DNA of 21,664 bases from Pseudomonadota bacterium (GCA_023388955.1 JAEWFH010000071.1:1-21664), one strand, 5' to 3'; shown: positions 1 through 6,877, counted from the stretch's first letter. Numbers and translations: made by a program. Notes: generated by a model not told the origin, from the sequence alone.

Positions 1-123
1 CGCCTGCTGCGCCCCGAGGACCTGGGCCGCGGCGACACCGTGCGGATCCAGGCGCGGCGGATCGGCGGCAACGAGTGGATGGCCGAACGCATCTACGTGG
101 AACGGCCGGCGGGGTACTACTGA
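1..123 (+). CDS. C-terminal end of an unrecognised protein
   Basis: The window opens inside a gene. An open frame runs from base 1 to a TGA at 121-123 and gives 40 residues ending in PAGYY. The segment alternates charged and hydrophobic residues (GRGDTVRIQARRIG, then MAERIYVE), which looks like the last strands of a small beta-barrel. That is an impression, not a family match. The stop overlaps the start of the next gene as TGATG, so the two are probably co-transcribed and translationally coupled. The function cannot be assigned from this piece. Confidence 0.6.
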   Translation, partial: RLLRPEDLGRGDTVRIQARRIGGNEWMAERIYVERPAGYY

Positions 124-626
124 TGCAACTGGAAGGCTCCTGCCACTGCGGCCACGTGCGCTTCCGCTGCCAGGCGTATGCGCCGGTGCCGTACCTCCAC
201 TGCTACTGCTCGGTGTGCCGCAAGACCGCGGGTGGCGGTGGCTTCGCCATCAACCTGGGCGCGCGCGCCGACACGCTGGAGGTCGAGGGCCGCGAGCACC
301 TGGGCGTGTACCAGGCCGCGATCCGTGAAGGCGACGACGGTGACTGCCGCATCAGCTCCGGCCGCCGGCACTTCTGCAAGGACTGCGGCAACGCCCTCTG
401 GCTGTCCGACCCGGGCTGGCCCGAACTGGTCCACCCCCACGCTTCCGCCATCGAAACCCCGCTGCCGCACGCGACCGAGCGGGTGCACATGATGCTGGGC
501 TCCAAGGCGAACTGGGTCCCGGTGCCGGACGGGTGGCACGACGTGCACTGCGACCGCTACCCGGAGGAATCGCTGGAGGAGTGGCACCGGCGGCATGGGC
601 TGCTGGAGCGGACGGGCGGGGAGTAA
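123..626 (+). CDS. GFA family zinc-binding protein (glutathione-dependent formaldehyde-activating fold)
   Basis: A 167-residue protein. The cysteine pattern is that of the GFA/CENP-V fold: C7-H-C9-G near the start, H26-C27-Y-C29-x2-C32 in the first third, and F84-C85-K-D-C88-G-N in the middle. In this family these cysteines bind two zinc ions. The founding member (Paracoccus Gfa) was linked to condensing formaldehyde with glutathione, but most bacterial members have no proven substrate, so the family name should not be read as a function. The start is ATG 123, giving the usual MxLEGSCHCG beginning; an upstream ATG at 75 would add 16 residues that overlap the previous gene. The ATG shares a base with the previous stop (TGATG). 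Length is normal for the family. A stand-alone cytoplasmic protein is expected. Confidence 0.9.
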   Translation: MQLEGSCHCGHVRFRCQAYAPVPYLHCYCSVCRKTAGGGGFAINLGARADTLEVEGREHLGVYQAAIREGDDGDCRISSGRRHFCKDCGNALWLSDPGWPELVHPHASAIETPLPHATERVHMMLGSKANWVPVPDGWHDVHCDRYPEESLEEWHRRHGLLERTGGE

Positions 627-639
627 GTCGCTGAACCCC

Positions 640-665
640 GCCAGCGCGCTGGCGCCTGATTCAGG
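640..665. repeat. two adjacent short palindromes between genes
   Basis: GCCAGCGCGCTGGC at 640-653 is a perfect 14-base palindrome, followed at 655-665 by CCTGA-T-TCAGG. Both lie between the GFA gene and the RcnB-like gene. No T-run follows, so a classical intrinsic terminator is not supported. They could be a rho-type end, a protein site, or chance in GC-rich DNA. Confidence 0.3.
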
Positions 666-714
666 AAGCTCCGCGCAACATCGGCCCCCTCTTTCCACGA
701 AGAGGAGTCCCGTC

Positions 715-1197
715 ATGAAACGACTCATTGCAGCCACGATCCTGGCAAGCCTGTCGCTGTCCGGAATGGCATGGGCGGACGACGATCGCGACGACTACTG
801 GGAAGACCGGCGCGAGGACCGCAAGGAGCGGCTCGAGGAGCAGCGCGAGCATGAGAAGGAGCGCCGCGAGGCCTGGCGGGAGCATGAGAAGGACCGTCGC
901 GAGGCGCGCCGCGAGTACGAGAAGGACCGCCGCGAGTACGAAAAGGACCGCCGGGAAGCCGAGCGCGAGTACCGGAGAGACCGCCGCGAGGCCGAGCGTG
1001 AGTACCGGCGCTGGGCGCGCGGGGAGTACATCCCCCGCGACTACCTGTACGACCGCTACTACATCCGCGATTACCGCGCCTACGACCTTCCGCCGCCGCA
1101 GGCCGGCTACCACTGGGTGCGTCCCCACGAGGGTGACGACACCTACTACCTGGTCCAGGCCGCGACCGGCCTGATCCTGCAGATCCTGGGCGAGTAA
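715..1197 (+). CDS. RcnB-like periplasmic protein with a charged repeat region
   Basis: A 160-residue exported protein. The start is ATG 715, preceded by a clear ribosome site (AGAGGAG, 701-707), and it opens a good signal peptide (residues 1-21, cleavage after AWA). Residues 22-100 are almost wholly Arg, Glu, Asp and Lys with Tyr or Trp at intervals, arranged in 11-residue units (see the repeat entry). Residues about 119-158 match the RcnB domain: Y-D-LPPPQAGYHWVR, then a short acidic turn, then YLVQAATGLILQIL. RcnB of E. coli is a periplasmic protein affecting nickel/cobalt homeostasis; most family members are uncharacterised and this one lacks an obvious His-rich metal site. The gene stands alone, with 88 bases before it and a convergent gene after it. 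Confidence is high for export and domain, low for a metal role. Confidence 0.8.
   Translation: MKRLIAATILASLSLSGMAWADDDRDDYWEDRREDRKERLEEQREHEKERREAWREHEKDRREARREYEKDRREYEKDRREAEREYRRDRREAEREYRRWARGEYIPRDYLYDRYYIRDYRAYDLPPPQAGYHWVRPHEGDDTYYLVQAATGLILQILGE
844..1017 (+). repeat. in-gene 33-base (11-residue) tandem repeat
   Basis: Residues 44-101 of the RcnB-like protein are built from units of the form REHEKDRREAR: REHEKERREAW, REHEKDRREAR, a 7-residue short unit REYEKDR, REYEKDRREAE, REYRRDRREAE, REYRRWARGE. The DNA repeats with a 33-base period and one 21-base unit. Mixed 11- and 7-residue steps are typical of a long single helix or coiled coil. Confidence 0.85.
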
Positions 1198-1207
1198 TCC
1201 AGCGCCG

Positions 1208-1687
1208 TCAGCCCCGCCGCGCCGCTTCGATGGTGGCGATGTCGATCTTGCGCATCGTCATCATCGCGTCGAAGGCGCGCTTGGCGGCGGCCGGGTCGGG
1301 GTCGGTGTAGGCCCCGGTCAGGGCGCGCGGGGTGATCTGCCAGTTGACGCCCCATTTGTCGCGGCACCAGCCGCAGTCGTTCTCCTCGCCGCCGTTGTTG
1401 ACGATCGCGTCCCACAGGCGGTCGGTCTCGGCCTGGTCGTTGGTGGCGACCTGGAACGAGAACGCGTGGGTGTGCTGCACGCCCGGCCCCCCGTTGAGCC
1501 CGAGGCAGGGAATGCCGAGCACGGTGAACTCGACCGTCAGCACGTCGCCCTGCTCGCCGGTGGGGTAGTCGCCGGGGGCGTGGTGGATGGCCTTGACCTC
1601 GCTGTCGTCGAAGGTCTCGGCGTAGAAGCGGGCCGCCTCCAGCGCGGTGCCGTCGTACCAGAGACAGATCGTGTTCCTGGGGATCAT
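1208..1687 (-). CDS. VOC superfamily protein, PhnB / DUF899-like group (3-demethylubiquinone methyltransferase-like fold)
   Basis: A 159-residue protein. It opens with IPRNTICLWYDGTALEAARFY and carries the paired beta-alpha-beta units of the vicinal-oxygen-chelate fold. Features seen in the PhnB-like subgroup are a central PGVQHTHAFSFQV segment, the NGGEENDCGWCRDKWGVNWQI stretch, and a C-terminal DPAAAKRAFDAMMTM segment. Bacterial relatives are annotated as glyoxalase/bleomycin-resistance-like or 3-demethylubiquinone methyltransferase-like, but no activity is proven for most. The start is ATG 1687 because AGGAG lies seven bases upstream; longer upstream starts would run into the divergent promoter. 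It is transcribed divergently from the SDR gene at 1810 and converges with the RcnB-like gene, 10 bases away. Cytoplasmic. Confidence 0.85.
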   Translation of the reverse strand: MIPRNTICLWYDGTALEAARFYAETFDDSEVKAIHHAPGDYPTGEQGDVLTVEFTVLGIPCLGLNGGPGVQHTHAFSFQVATNDQAETDRLWDAIVNNGGEENDCGWCRDKWGVNWQITPRALTGAYTDPDPAAAKRAFDAMMTMRKIDIATIEAARRG

Positions 1688-1773
1688 GGTCTTGCTCCTG
1701 TCGGGTGGACTCAAGGAGTCTGACGCTCCGGGTGTTCCGAATTCGACACGGACCACGGTGCCGGCGGGCCGGA

Positions 1774-1779
1774 TAGACT
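1774..1779 (+). promoter_or_regulatory. candidate -10 element for the SDR gene
   Basis: TAGACT lies 30 bases before the SDR start codon in the divergent intergenic space. The same hexamer precedes yehS at 4220-4225. An imperfect inverted repeat (GTGT, CGAATTCG core, ACAC) sits at 1732-1749 and could be an operator shared with the VOC gene. No good -35 was seen, so support is modest. Confidence 0.3.
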
Positions 1780-1809
1780 GCGGACCCCCATGATTCCAAG
1801 GAGAACCCG

Positions 1810-2586
1810 ATGTCCGAGGCACTGGCACTGGCCGACCAGGTGGTGCTCGTCACCGGTGGCGCACGCGGCCTGGGCGCGGCGATCACCCGTGCCTTCCTGC
1901 GCGAGGGCGCGCGCGTGGTGGTCAACTACCACCGCAGCAGCGACGCCGCGCAGGCCTTGGTGGAGCAGGCCGGTGCCGGCCGCGCGCTGGCTCTGCAGGC
2001 CGACGTGACCGACCCGGAGGCGGTGGCGGCGCTGGTGGCCGGGGCGCGGGACCACTTCGGCGCCCACGTGACCACCGTGGTCAACAACGCGCTGATCGAC
2101 TTCGCCTTCGACGGCGACGCCCGTCCGCAGGGCGAGGCGATCGGTTGGGAGCGCTTCGAGCGCCAGTTCGAGGGCAGCGTGCGCGGCGCGCTCAACACGC
2201 TGAAGGCGGCGGTCCCGGGCATGCGCGAACAGGGCTTCGGGCGGGTCATCAACATCGGCACCAACCTGGTGCAGAACCCGGTGGTGCCGTACCACGACTA
2301 CACCGCCGCCAAGGCCGCGCTGTTGTCGCTGACGCGCACCATGGCCGCCGACCTCGGGCCGGACGGCATCACCGTCAACATGGTGTCCGGCGGCCTGCTG
2401 CGGACGACCGATGCCAGCGCCGCCACGCCGGACGCGGTGTTCGACCTGATCGCCCAGTCCACCCCGCTGCGCCGGGTGACCACGCCAGGGGAGTTCGCCG
2501 ACGCGATCGTGTTCTTCGCTTCGCCGTGGGCACGGGCGATCACCGGCCAGAACCTGGTGGTGGACGGGGGGCTGGTGAAGGATTGA
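1810..2586 (+). CDS. SDR family oxidoreductase, 3-oxoacyl-ACP reductase-like
   Basis: A 258-residue classical short-chain dehydrogenase. Residues 15-22 are TGGARGLG, the dinucleotide-binding glycine motif; N92-N93-A94 is the NNAG position (here followed by Leu); Y164 and K168 form the catalytic YxxxK. The residue 13 before the tyrosine, normally the catalytic Ser, is T151 (NIGT). The protein ends with ITGQNLVVDGGL, as FabG-like reductases do. Family knowledge supports NAD(P)H-dependent reduction or oxidation of a carbonyl/hydroxyl group; N39-Y40-H41-R42 after the second strand suggests NADP preference. The substrate is unknown: genuine FabG normally sits in a fab cluster, and none is here. 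ATG 1810 is preceded by AAGGAGAA (1798-1805). It is divergent from the VOC gene. Confidence 0.88.
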   Translation: MSEALALADQVVLVTGGARGLGAAITRAFLREGARVVVNYHRSSDAAQALVEQAGAGRALALQADVTDPEAVAALVAGARDHFGAHVTTVVNNALIDFAFDGDARPQGEAIGWERFERQFEGSVRGALNTLKAAVPGMREQGFGRVINIGTNLVQNPVVPYHDYTAAKAALLSLTRTMAADLGPDGITVNMVSGGLLRTTDASAATPDAVFDLIAQSTPLRRVTTPGEFADAIVFFASPWARAITGQNLVVDGGLVKD

Positions 2587-2637
2587 GCGGGCAGCGCGTC
2601 CGGCCGCCAGGGACCGCAGCCGGGCCAGGCGCTGCGC

Positions 2638-2643
2638 TACGAT
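2638..2643 (+). promoter_or_regulatory. candidate -10 element, possibly giving a leaderless mRNA
   Basis: TACGAT ends seven bases before ATG 2650. A -10 here would place the transcription start on or next to the ATG. No Shine-Dalgarno sequence fits in the gap. A similar layout occurs before the DUF3228 gene at 10252-10257. Confidence 0.35.
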
Positions 2644-2649
2644 GCCGCG

Positions 2650-3180
2650 ATGGCCAGCCTCCTCGACCAAATCCGTGAATCCCTTGCCATTTTCACGCGG
2701 CTGCGCACCCAGCCGGCGTTGATCGGCGGATTGGCGCTTGCCGCCCACGACGTCGTGCGGGCCACGCGCGATGTCGACTTCCTGGTGGATGCCGACGATG
2801 CGGAGCGCCTGCATGCGCTTTTGTTGGAGTTGGGCTATCGCTGCATCCATCGCAGTGTGGACGCGGCCAATTACCTGCGCGGGGACGAAGGGCTCGACCT
2901 GCTATACGCACACCGGCCTATCGCCCGGCGCCTGTTGGCGAGCGCCGACGAGCGGGACACGCTGATGGGGCGATTGCGGGTGATCAGTGCGGAGGGGCTG
3001 GTGGCTTTCAAGCTGCAGGGATACGTGAACGACCCGACGCGTACGCGCGACCTGGATGATATCCGGGCCCTGCTGAGCGCCCACCACGAGACCCTCGATC
3101 ATCAGGAGTTGAGGGAATATTTCCGGTTGTTCGAACGGGAGGATCTGCTCGATGCACTCATCGACGAAGCACGCGGCTGA
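2650..3180 (+). CDS. nucleotidyltransferase-fold protein (MNT / AbiEii-like)
   Basis: A 176-residue protein. Residues 24-44 carry the polymerase-beta nucleotidyltransferase signature: IGGLALAAH, then RATRDVDFLVD with the D-x-D metal pair. Later segments (a leucine-rich helix after DADDAERLHALL, GDEGLDLLYAHRP, and VISAEGLVAFKLQGYVNDPTRTRDLDDI) match DUF6036/AbiEii-type proteins, in which the last motif carries the K and DLxD residues. Relatives include antitoxin-like and toxin nucleotidyltransferases of the MNT/HEPN and AbiE systems, and many of unknown role. The ATG at 2650 follows a possible -10 directly. The gene is overlapped by 29 bases at its end by a small ORF with its own ribosome site (3152), so the two probably form a unit. 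GC is a little lower than in neighbours. Confidence 0.8.
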   Translation: MASLLDQIRESLAIFTRLRTQPALIGGLALAAHDVVRATRDVDFLVDADDAERLHALLLELGYRCIHRSVDAANYLRGDEGLDLLYAHRPIARRLLASADERDTLMGRLRVISAEGLVAFKLQGYVNDPTRTRDLDDIRALLSAHHETLDHQELREYFRLFEREDLLDALIDEARG

Positions 3181-3340
3181 CCGTGATCCCATCCTGGTGG
3201 GGGAGGGCGGAATACAGCACAGGCCGGCCCCGCAAGACCCGATCCAGGCATGGGTCGAGTTGATGGAGGTAGTGCAAATGCTCCGCCCACCCGGTGGTGG
3301 GCGTCCTCCGAGGCCAACCGGGGGCCGGTTCCTGCTGTGA
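3152..3340 (+). CDS. small protein encoded downstream of and overlapping the nucleotidyltransferase
   Basis: A 62-residue open frame starting at ATG 3152, inside the end of the nucleotidyltransferase gene in another frame. A strong ribosome site (GGGAGGA, 3137-3143) lies eight bases upstream, which a chance frame would seldom have. The peptide contains a helix-like DPIQAWVELMEVVQML followed by a Pro/Arg/Gly tail. From memory, short proteins with a W-x2-LMEVV core accompany such nucleotidyltransferases in other proteobacteria; this could not be checked. It may be a partner (antitoxin-like or stabilising) of the upstream enzyme. No signal peptide or membrane segment is seen. The 108 bases after it (3341-3448) hold nothing recognisable. 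Confidence 0.55.
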   Translation: MHSSTKHAADRDPILVGEGGIQHRPAPQDPIQAWVELMEVVQMLRPPGGGRPPRPTGGRFLL

Positions 3341-3448
3341 GTCTTACGCGGCTCGCTCAGACCGGCGCGAACGCCCTGGTGGCGTGCTTCTCGCTTCTCG
3401 GCCGCCCACGTGCGACCGTGGTTGCAGCCGTCGCACGCAGTATGCGCC

Positions 3449-4171
3449 TCAGAAGCGCTCACCGGCGGGAAGATAGCGCCAGGTGCCGACCGGCATCTTC
3501 CCCAGCGGGATCCTGCCGATGCGGATGCGCCGGATCGCCACCACGTCCAGGCCGACCTGGCCGCACACGTCGCGCAACTGCCCGGGCCGTACGCCCTTGA
3601 GGGCGAAGCGCAGGCGGAACTCGTTCTGCCAGCTCACCTTGCACCGTGGCAGTGCACGGCCGTCGTAGTGCAGGCCATGGTTGAGCCGCGACAGGCCGTA
3701 GGGGGCGATCTCGCCGCGGGTCTCGACCACGTATTCCTGTTCGATCTGCTCGCCGTCCTCGGTCAGCTGGCGCAACACGCGGCCGTCCTGGGTCAGCACC
3801 ACCAGGCCGCTGGCCTCGGCATCGAGGGGCACCAGCGGCTTCAGCCGGTGGAAGTGGCGCTGCAGCTGGCGGACACCGGACGGGTCGTCGGGCCAGTGCG
3901 TCGCCGGCTCCACCAGTCCGGCCGCAGGCTGCGGGCCGCTGATGGCGTCGTAGTCCACCGGCTTGTGCAGCAGGATCGTGGCGGGTTCGATCGCTTCCGG
4001 CCGCGCCGCCGGATCAACGACCACGGCTTCGCCGGCCACCGGGTACGCCGGGTCCTCGACCACCTCGCCGTCCACGGACACCCAGCCGCCCTTGATGTAC
4101 TGCTCGGCCTCGGTGCGTGAGCATCGGGCCAGGTCGGAGACGCGTCTTGCCAGGCGAACGGGATCGGACAT
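3449..4171 (-). CDS. rRNA pseudouridine synthase, RsuA/RluB/RluF family
   Basis: A 240-residue enzyme. Residues 5-50 form an S4 RNA-binding domain (VRLARRVSDLARCSRTEAEQ, then GGWVSVDGEVV). The catalytic region is PLDAEASGLVVLTQDG, with D117 at the place of the nucleophilic Asp. Families of this type normally read R-L-D; here it is P-L-D. The end (VRPGQLRDVCGQVGLDVVAIRRIRIGRIPLG) matches the C-terminal RNA-contacting part of the RsuA group. These enzymes convert a specific uridine in 16S or 23S rRNA to pseudouridine; RluF-type (23S) is the closest guess, but the site cannot be read from sequence. ATG 4171 places the S4 domain at the very start; a start at 4240 would add 23 residues unlike the family. 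Divergent from yehS. Confidence 0.85.
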   Translation of the reverse strand: MSDPVRLARRVSDLARCSRTEAEQYIKGGWVSVDGEVVEDPAYPVAGEAVVVDPAARPEAIEPATILLHKPVDYDAISGPQPAAGLVEPATHWPDDPSGVRQLQRHFHRLKPLVPLDAEASGLVVLTQDGRVLRQLTEDGEQIEQEYVVETRGEIAPYGLSRLNHGLHYDGRALPRCKVSWQNEFRLRFALKGVRPGQLRDVCGQVGLDVVAIRRIRIGRIPLGKMPVGTWRYLPAGERF

Positions 4172-4219
4172 GGGGTCGGGGCCGGGAACCAGGGCACGCA
4201 GTGTACCGGCGTCCCTCGG

Positions 4220-4225
4220 TAGACT
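4220..4225 (+). promoter_or_regulatory. candidate -10 element for yehS
   Basis: TAGACT lies 32 bases before ATG 4258, in the 86-base gap between the divergent pseudouridine synthase and yehS. No Shine-Dalgarno sequence is evident before yehS. The hexamer is the same as that before the SDR gene. Confidence 0.3.
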
Positions 4226-4257
4226 TCGCCGCATCCCCACCGCCGCATGTTGGATCG

Positions 4258-4728
4258 ATGATCAACAACGATGTCCTGCGCAGCATCCGTTACATGCTCG
4301 ACCTGAGCGACCAGAAGCTGATCGCGATCGCCGCGCTGGCGGATCCGGCCTTCACGCTCGAAAAAGACCTCATTCGCGCGATGTTGCTGAAGGAGGAGGA
4401 GGCAGGGCATGTTCCGTGCAGCGACGAGGTGCTGGCGCACGTGCTGGACGGGCTGATCGTGCACCTGCGCGGACGGGAGGAGGGCAAGCCGCCGCGGCCG
4501 GTCGAGAAGCGCATCAGCAACAACGTCGTGTTGAAGAAGCTGCGGGTGGCGTTCGAACTCACCGACGTGGACATGCACCAGATCTTCGCGGACGCCGGGC
4601 ACCCGGTGACCAAGCCGGAGATGTCGGCGCTGTTCCGCCAGGCCGGGCACCGGAACTACCGCCCGTGTGGCGACCAGCTGCTGCGCAACTTCCTCAAGGG
4701 GCTGACGATGCGGGTGCGCGGCAACTAG
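4258..4728 (+). CDS. yehS: YehS family protein (DUF1456, tandem domain)
   Basis: A 156-residue protein, the same length as E. coli YehS. It has two copies of the DUF1456 unit. Copy 1 begins at residue 2 (INNDVLRSIRYMLDLSD) and copy 2 at about residue 86 (ISNNVVLKKLRVAFELTDVDM); each ends with a segment like LAHVLDGLIVHLRG or LRNFLKGLTMRVRG. The duplicated all-helical architecture is clear. The molecular role of the family is unknown; YehS is cytoplasmic. The ATG 4258 start gives the conserved MxNND beginning, whereas upstream starts would overlap the divergent gene. The next gene converges from the other strand 35 bases away. Family assignment is confident; function is not known. Confidence 0.9.
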   Translation: MINNDVLRSIRYMLDLSDQKLIAIAALADPAFTLEKDLIRAMLLKEEEAGHVPCSDEVLAHVLDGLIVHLRGREEGKPPRPVEKRISNNVVLKKLRVAFELTDVDMHQIFADAGHPVTKPEMSALFRQAGHRNYRPCGDQLLRNFLKGLTMRVRGN

Positions 4729-4754
4729 CGTCCGGCGCCCGCGCCGCCCCCTGG

Positions 4755-4778
4755 TAGTCGTCGTCAGTAGTCGTCGTC
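4755..4778. repeat. short direct repeat at the RIO kinase stop codon
   Basis: TAGTCGTCGTC occurs at 4755-4765 and again at 4768-4778, a 13-base period. On the minus strand the inner copy encodes the last residues DDDY of the RIO kinase and the second lies across and past its stop. This looks like a small slippage duplication. Confidence 0.6.
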
Positions 4779-5621
4779 CTGTTCCTCGCGTCCCTGCTGG
4801 CGGATCAAGGCCACCTCGCGCGCGTCGTTGATCGCCTCGCGGACGCTGTCGAGATCGACGGCACGCTCGTCGAAGGTGAACTCGCCGGTCAGCTGGGTGT
4901 CGGGCTGCAGCTCGCCCGTCTCGAACAGCGCCCACATCTCCTCGCCGTACCAGGTGTCGAACAGCTCCGGCGCCCAGCGCCCCAAGGCGGCGGTGAGGTT
5001 GTTGACGTCGCGCAGCAACATGGTGCGGGCGGCGTTGTTGCCGGCGGCGTTGACCACCTGCGGGAAGTCGATCACCACCGGGCCGTCGGGCCCCACGAGC
5101 ACGTTGTAGGCCGACAGGTCGCCGTGGATCAGCCCGCAACACAACATCCGTACCACCTGGCGCACCAGCACGCGGTGGTACTCGCGGGCCTGCCCGGCGG
5201 TGAGCTCCACCTCGCCCAGGCGCGGGGCGGAGAAGCCTTCGGCGTCGGTGACCAGTTCCATCACCAGCACGCCATGGAAGAAGCCGTGGGGCTCCGGCAC
5301 GCGCACGCCGGCGGCCCGCAGCTGGTAGAGCGCGTCGACCTCGGCGTTCTTCCATTCCTCTTCCTGCTGCCGGCGGCCGTAGCGGCTGCCGCTGGCCATG
5401 GCGCGCGCCTCGCGGCTGCCGCGCGACTTGCGGCCTTCCTGGTACTGCACGCGCTTCTGGAAGCTGCGCTGCGCCATGTCCTTGTAGACCTTCGCGCAGC
5501 GGACCTCGCCACCGGCGCGCACGACGTATACCGCCGCTTCCTTGCCGCTCTTGAGCGGGCGCAACACTTCGTCGATGACGCCTTCTTCGATCAGCGTCAG
5601 CAGGCTTGCAGGGGGTTTCAC
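4764..5621 (-). CDS. RIO1-type atypical serine kinase/ATPase
   Basis: A 285-residue protein. The kinase signatures are visible: a flexible loop at K24-S-G-K-E-A-A-V-Y32, the ATP lysine K44 (CAKVYK), the catalytic loop H166-G-D168-L-S-A-Y-N173, and the metal-binding D185 (VIDFPQ). The long insert rich in Arg/Gln (about residues 60-90, GRKSRGSREARAM) fits the RIO1 ATP-binding insertion. RIO kinases in archaea and eukaryotes act in small-subunit ribosome maturation; the bacterial role is not well defined. No ATG is available; GTG 5621 is chosen, three bases after the stop of the preceding YkgJ-type gene, with ACGGA about ten bases upstream. This points to coupled translation in a pdxY-ykgJ-rio unit. 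The C-terminal acidic tail DDDY ends in a small direct repeat. Confidence 0.87.
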   Translation of the reverse strand: MKPPASLLTLIEEGVIDEVLRPLKSGKEAAVYVVRAGGEVRCAKVYKDMAQRSFQKRVQYQEGRKSRGSREARAMASGSRYGRRQQEEEWKNAEVDALYQLRAAGVRVPEPHGFFHGVLVMELVTDAEGFSAPRLGEVELTAGQAREYHRVLVRQVVRMLCCGLIHGDLSAYNVLVGPDGPVVIDFPQVVNAAGNNAARTMLLRDVNNLTAALGRWAPELFDTWYGEEMWALFETGELQPDTQLTGEFTFDERAVDLDSVREAINDAREVALIRQQGREEQDDDY

Positions 5622-5623
5622 GT

Positions 5624-5986
5624 TCAATACATCCGTAAGGGAATGCCGCGGGCGTTGCGGTCCGCATAGTCCGCCCGGACCTCGATGCAGTGCGGGCCGC
5701 CCATCCGGAAGTACCGGCAGGCTTCGGGGCGGGACTCGTAGATAGAGCAGCCACCGCCGGCGGGGTCCACCGCCACGCACCAGCCGAACTCGTCGCGGGC
5801 CATCACCTGGAAGCCCTCGTCGCTGTAGTCGGTGAGGTGCCCGGGAACGTGGTCGCCGGGCTGCAGGACCACGGTCATGCGGCAGCAGACCGCATCGCAG
5901 GCGCTGCAACGGGGGGCGGGAATGGCGGCAGGAGTGTCGATGGGTTTTGTTCTACTGGTCGGTACTGGCCGGAAGCAGCAGTTCAC
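5624..5986 (-). CDS. YkgJ family cysteine-cluster protein
   Basis: A 120-residue protein. The zinc or iron-sulfur type cluster motif is C27-x2-C30-x3-C34-C35, followed by GWCVAV, then GGGCSIYESRPEACRYF. This Cys-rich order defines the YkgJ/UPF0153 family, proposed to bind zinc or an Fe-S cluster; the function is unknown. The start is uncertain. GTG 5986 is the only usual start codon before the first cysteine motif, and using it makes the gene overlap the end of pdxY by 35 bases. If that is wrong, a non-standard start nearer the motif would be needed. It lies between pdxY and the RIO kinase on the same strand, with two bases to the latter, so one transcript is likely. Confidence 0.82.
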   Translation of the reverse strand: MNCCFRPVPTSRTKPIDTPAAIPAPRCSACDAVCCRMTVVLQPGDHVPGHLTDYSDEGFQVMARDEFGWCVAVDPAGGGCSIYESRPEACRYFRMGGPHCIEVRADYADRNARGIPLRMY

Positions 5987-6785
5987 TGCAGCCGACGGCG
6001 TCGGTATGGCGCAGGGCGGCCAGCACCGCCTCGTAGGCCCGCGTGGCCGCGTCCACGATGCCGTACCCGTCCAGCAGGCTCGCGGCGACCGTCGCGGTGA
6101 ACAGGTCGCCGGTGCCCTTGGGCGTGATCGGCAGCCGCGGATGCACCAGCACCTCGCTGCCGTCGCGGGTGACCACGGCGATCCTGATCTCGTCCTCGTC
6201 GCCGCGGTCGGGCGCGGCGCTGGTGACCACCAGCCATTGCGTGCGGCCGACCAGCAGGGTGCGCGCGGCGGCCACCACTTCGTCGATCGTGCCCACCGGC
6301 ATGCCGGTCAGCTGGGCGATCTCGAAGCCGTTGGGCGTCAGGCCGGTGGCGTGGCCGGCCAGGCGGTCGCGGAAGGTCTGGACCAGGGCCGGGTCGACGT
6401 ACACGCCGTGGTCGTGGTCGCCCATGACCGGGTCGATGACCAGCAGTGTGTCGGCTGGGCGCCCCTGTGCGCGCTCCCACCAGTCCAGCAGCGCGCCGAA
6501 CTGCCCGGGGCTGCCCAGGTAACCGACCACCACCGCCCGCAGGCGCTGCAGCGCGTCGCGCGCGACCAGGTCGTCCAGCCAGCCGGCGAACCAGTCCGCC
6601 GGCAAGGCGCCGCCGTGGACGGTCGGGTAGTGCGGGGTGTTGCTGAGCACCACCGTCGGTATCGCGGCCACGTTCAGCCCGAGCCGCTGCAGCAGCGGCA
6701 CGGTGATGGTGTTGCCGACGCTGCCGTAGACGACCTGCGACATGATCGACAGCACGTCGACATGAAGGGGCTGTTCAGCGGCCAT
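5952..6785 (-). CDS. pdxY: pyridoxal kinase
   Basis: A 277-residue ribokinase-superfamily enzyme that phosphorylates pyridoxal to pyridoxal 5'-phosphate, salvaging vitamin B6 in the cytoplasm. Visible signatures are IMSQVVYGSVGNTI near the N-terminus (PdxK/PdxY substrate region), VVVGYLGSPGQ, VIDPVMGDHDHGVYV (117-131), and the anion hole and catalytic base in G224-T-G-D227-LF. Length is close to E. coli PdxY (about 286). ATG 6785 is preceded by AGGAG with a 6-base gap, so longer upstream readings are excluded. It is the first gene of the minus-strand run with ykgJ and the RIO kinase. The segment DRGDEDEIRIAV is more acidic than usual and probably a surface loop. Confidence 0.93.
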   Translation of the reverse strand: MAAEQPLHVDVLSIMSQVVYGSVGNTITVPLLQRLGLNVAAIPTVVLSNTPHYPTVHGGALPADWFAGWLDDLVARDALQRLRAVVVGYLGSPGQFGALLDWWERAQGRPADTLLVIDPVMGDHDHGVYVDPALVQTFRDRLAGHATGLTPNGFEIAQLTGMPVGTIDEVVAAARTLLVGRTQWLVVTSAAPDRGDEDEIRIAVVTRDGSEVLVHPRLPITPKGTGDLFTATVAASLLDGYGIVDAATRAYEAVLAALRHTDAVGCSELLLPASTDQ

Positions 6786-6877
6786 CAGGCGCTCCTGCGC
6801 CGTGACAGCAGGCGTCGAGCTGGTTGGCGAAGGCCTGCCGGTCCCGCGCAGCTGGGGCGGGGAAGACGCGGGTTCGG

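Noticed and set aside
844..1017. A possible CRISPR-like array.
   Set aside because: The 33-base period codes for regular 11-residue protein units, with no unique spacers.
3341..3448. A possible tRNA or small RNA in the gap before the pseudouridine synthase.
   Set aside because: No cloverleaf, CCA end or T-loop sequence was found; nothing else recognisable.
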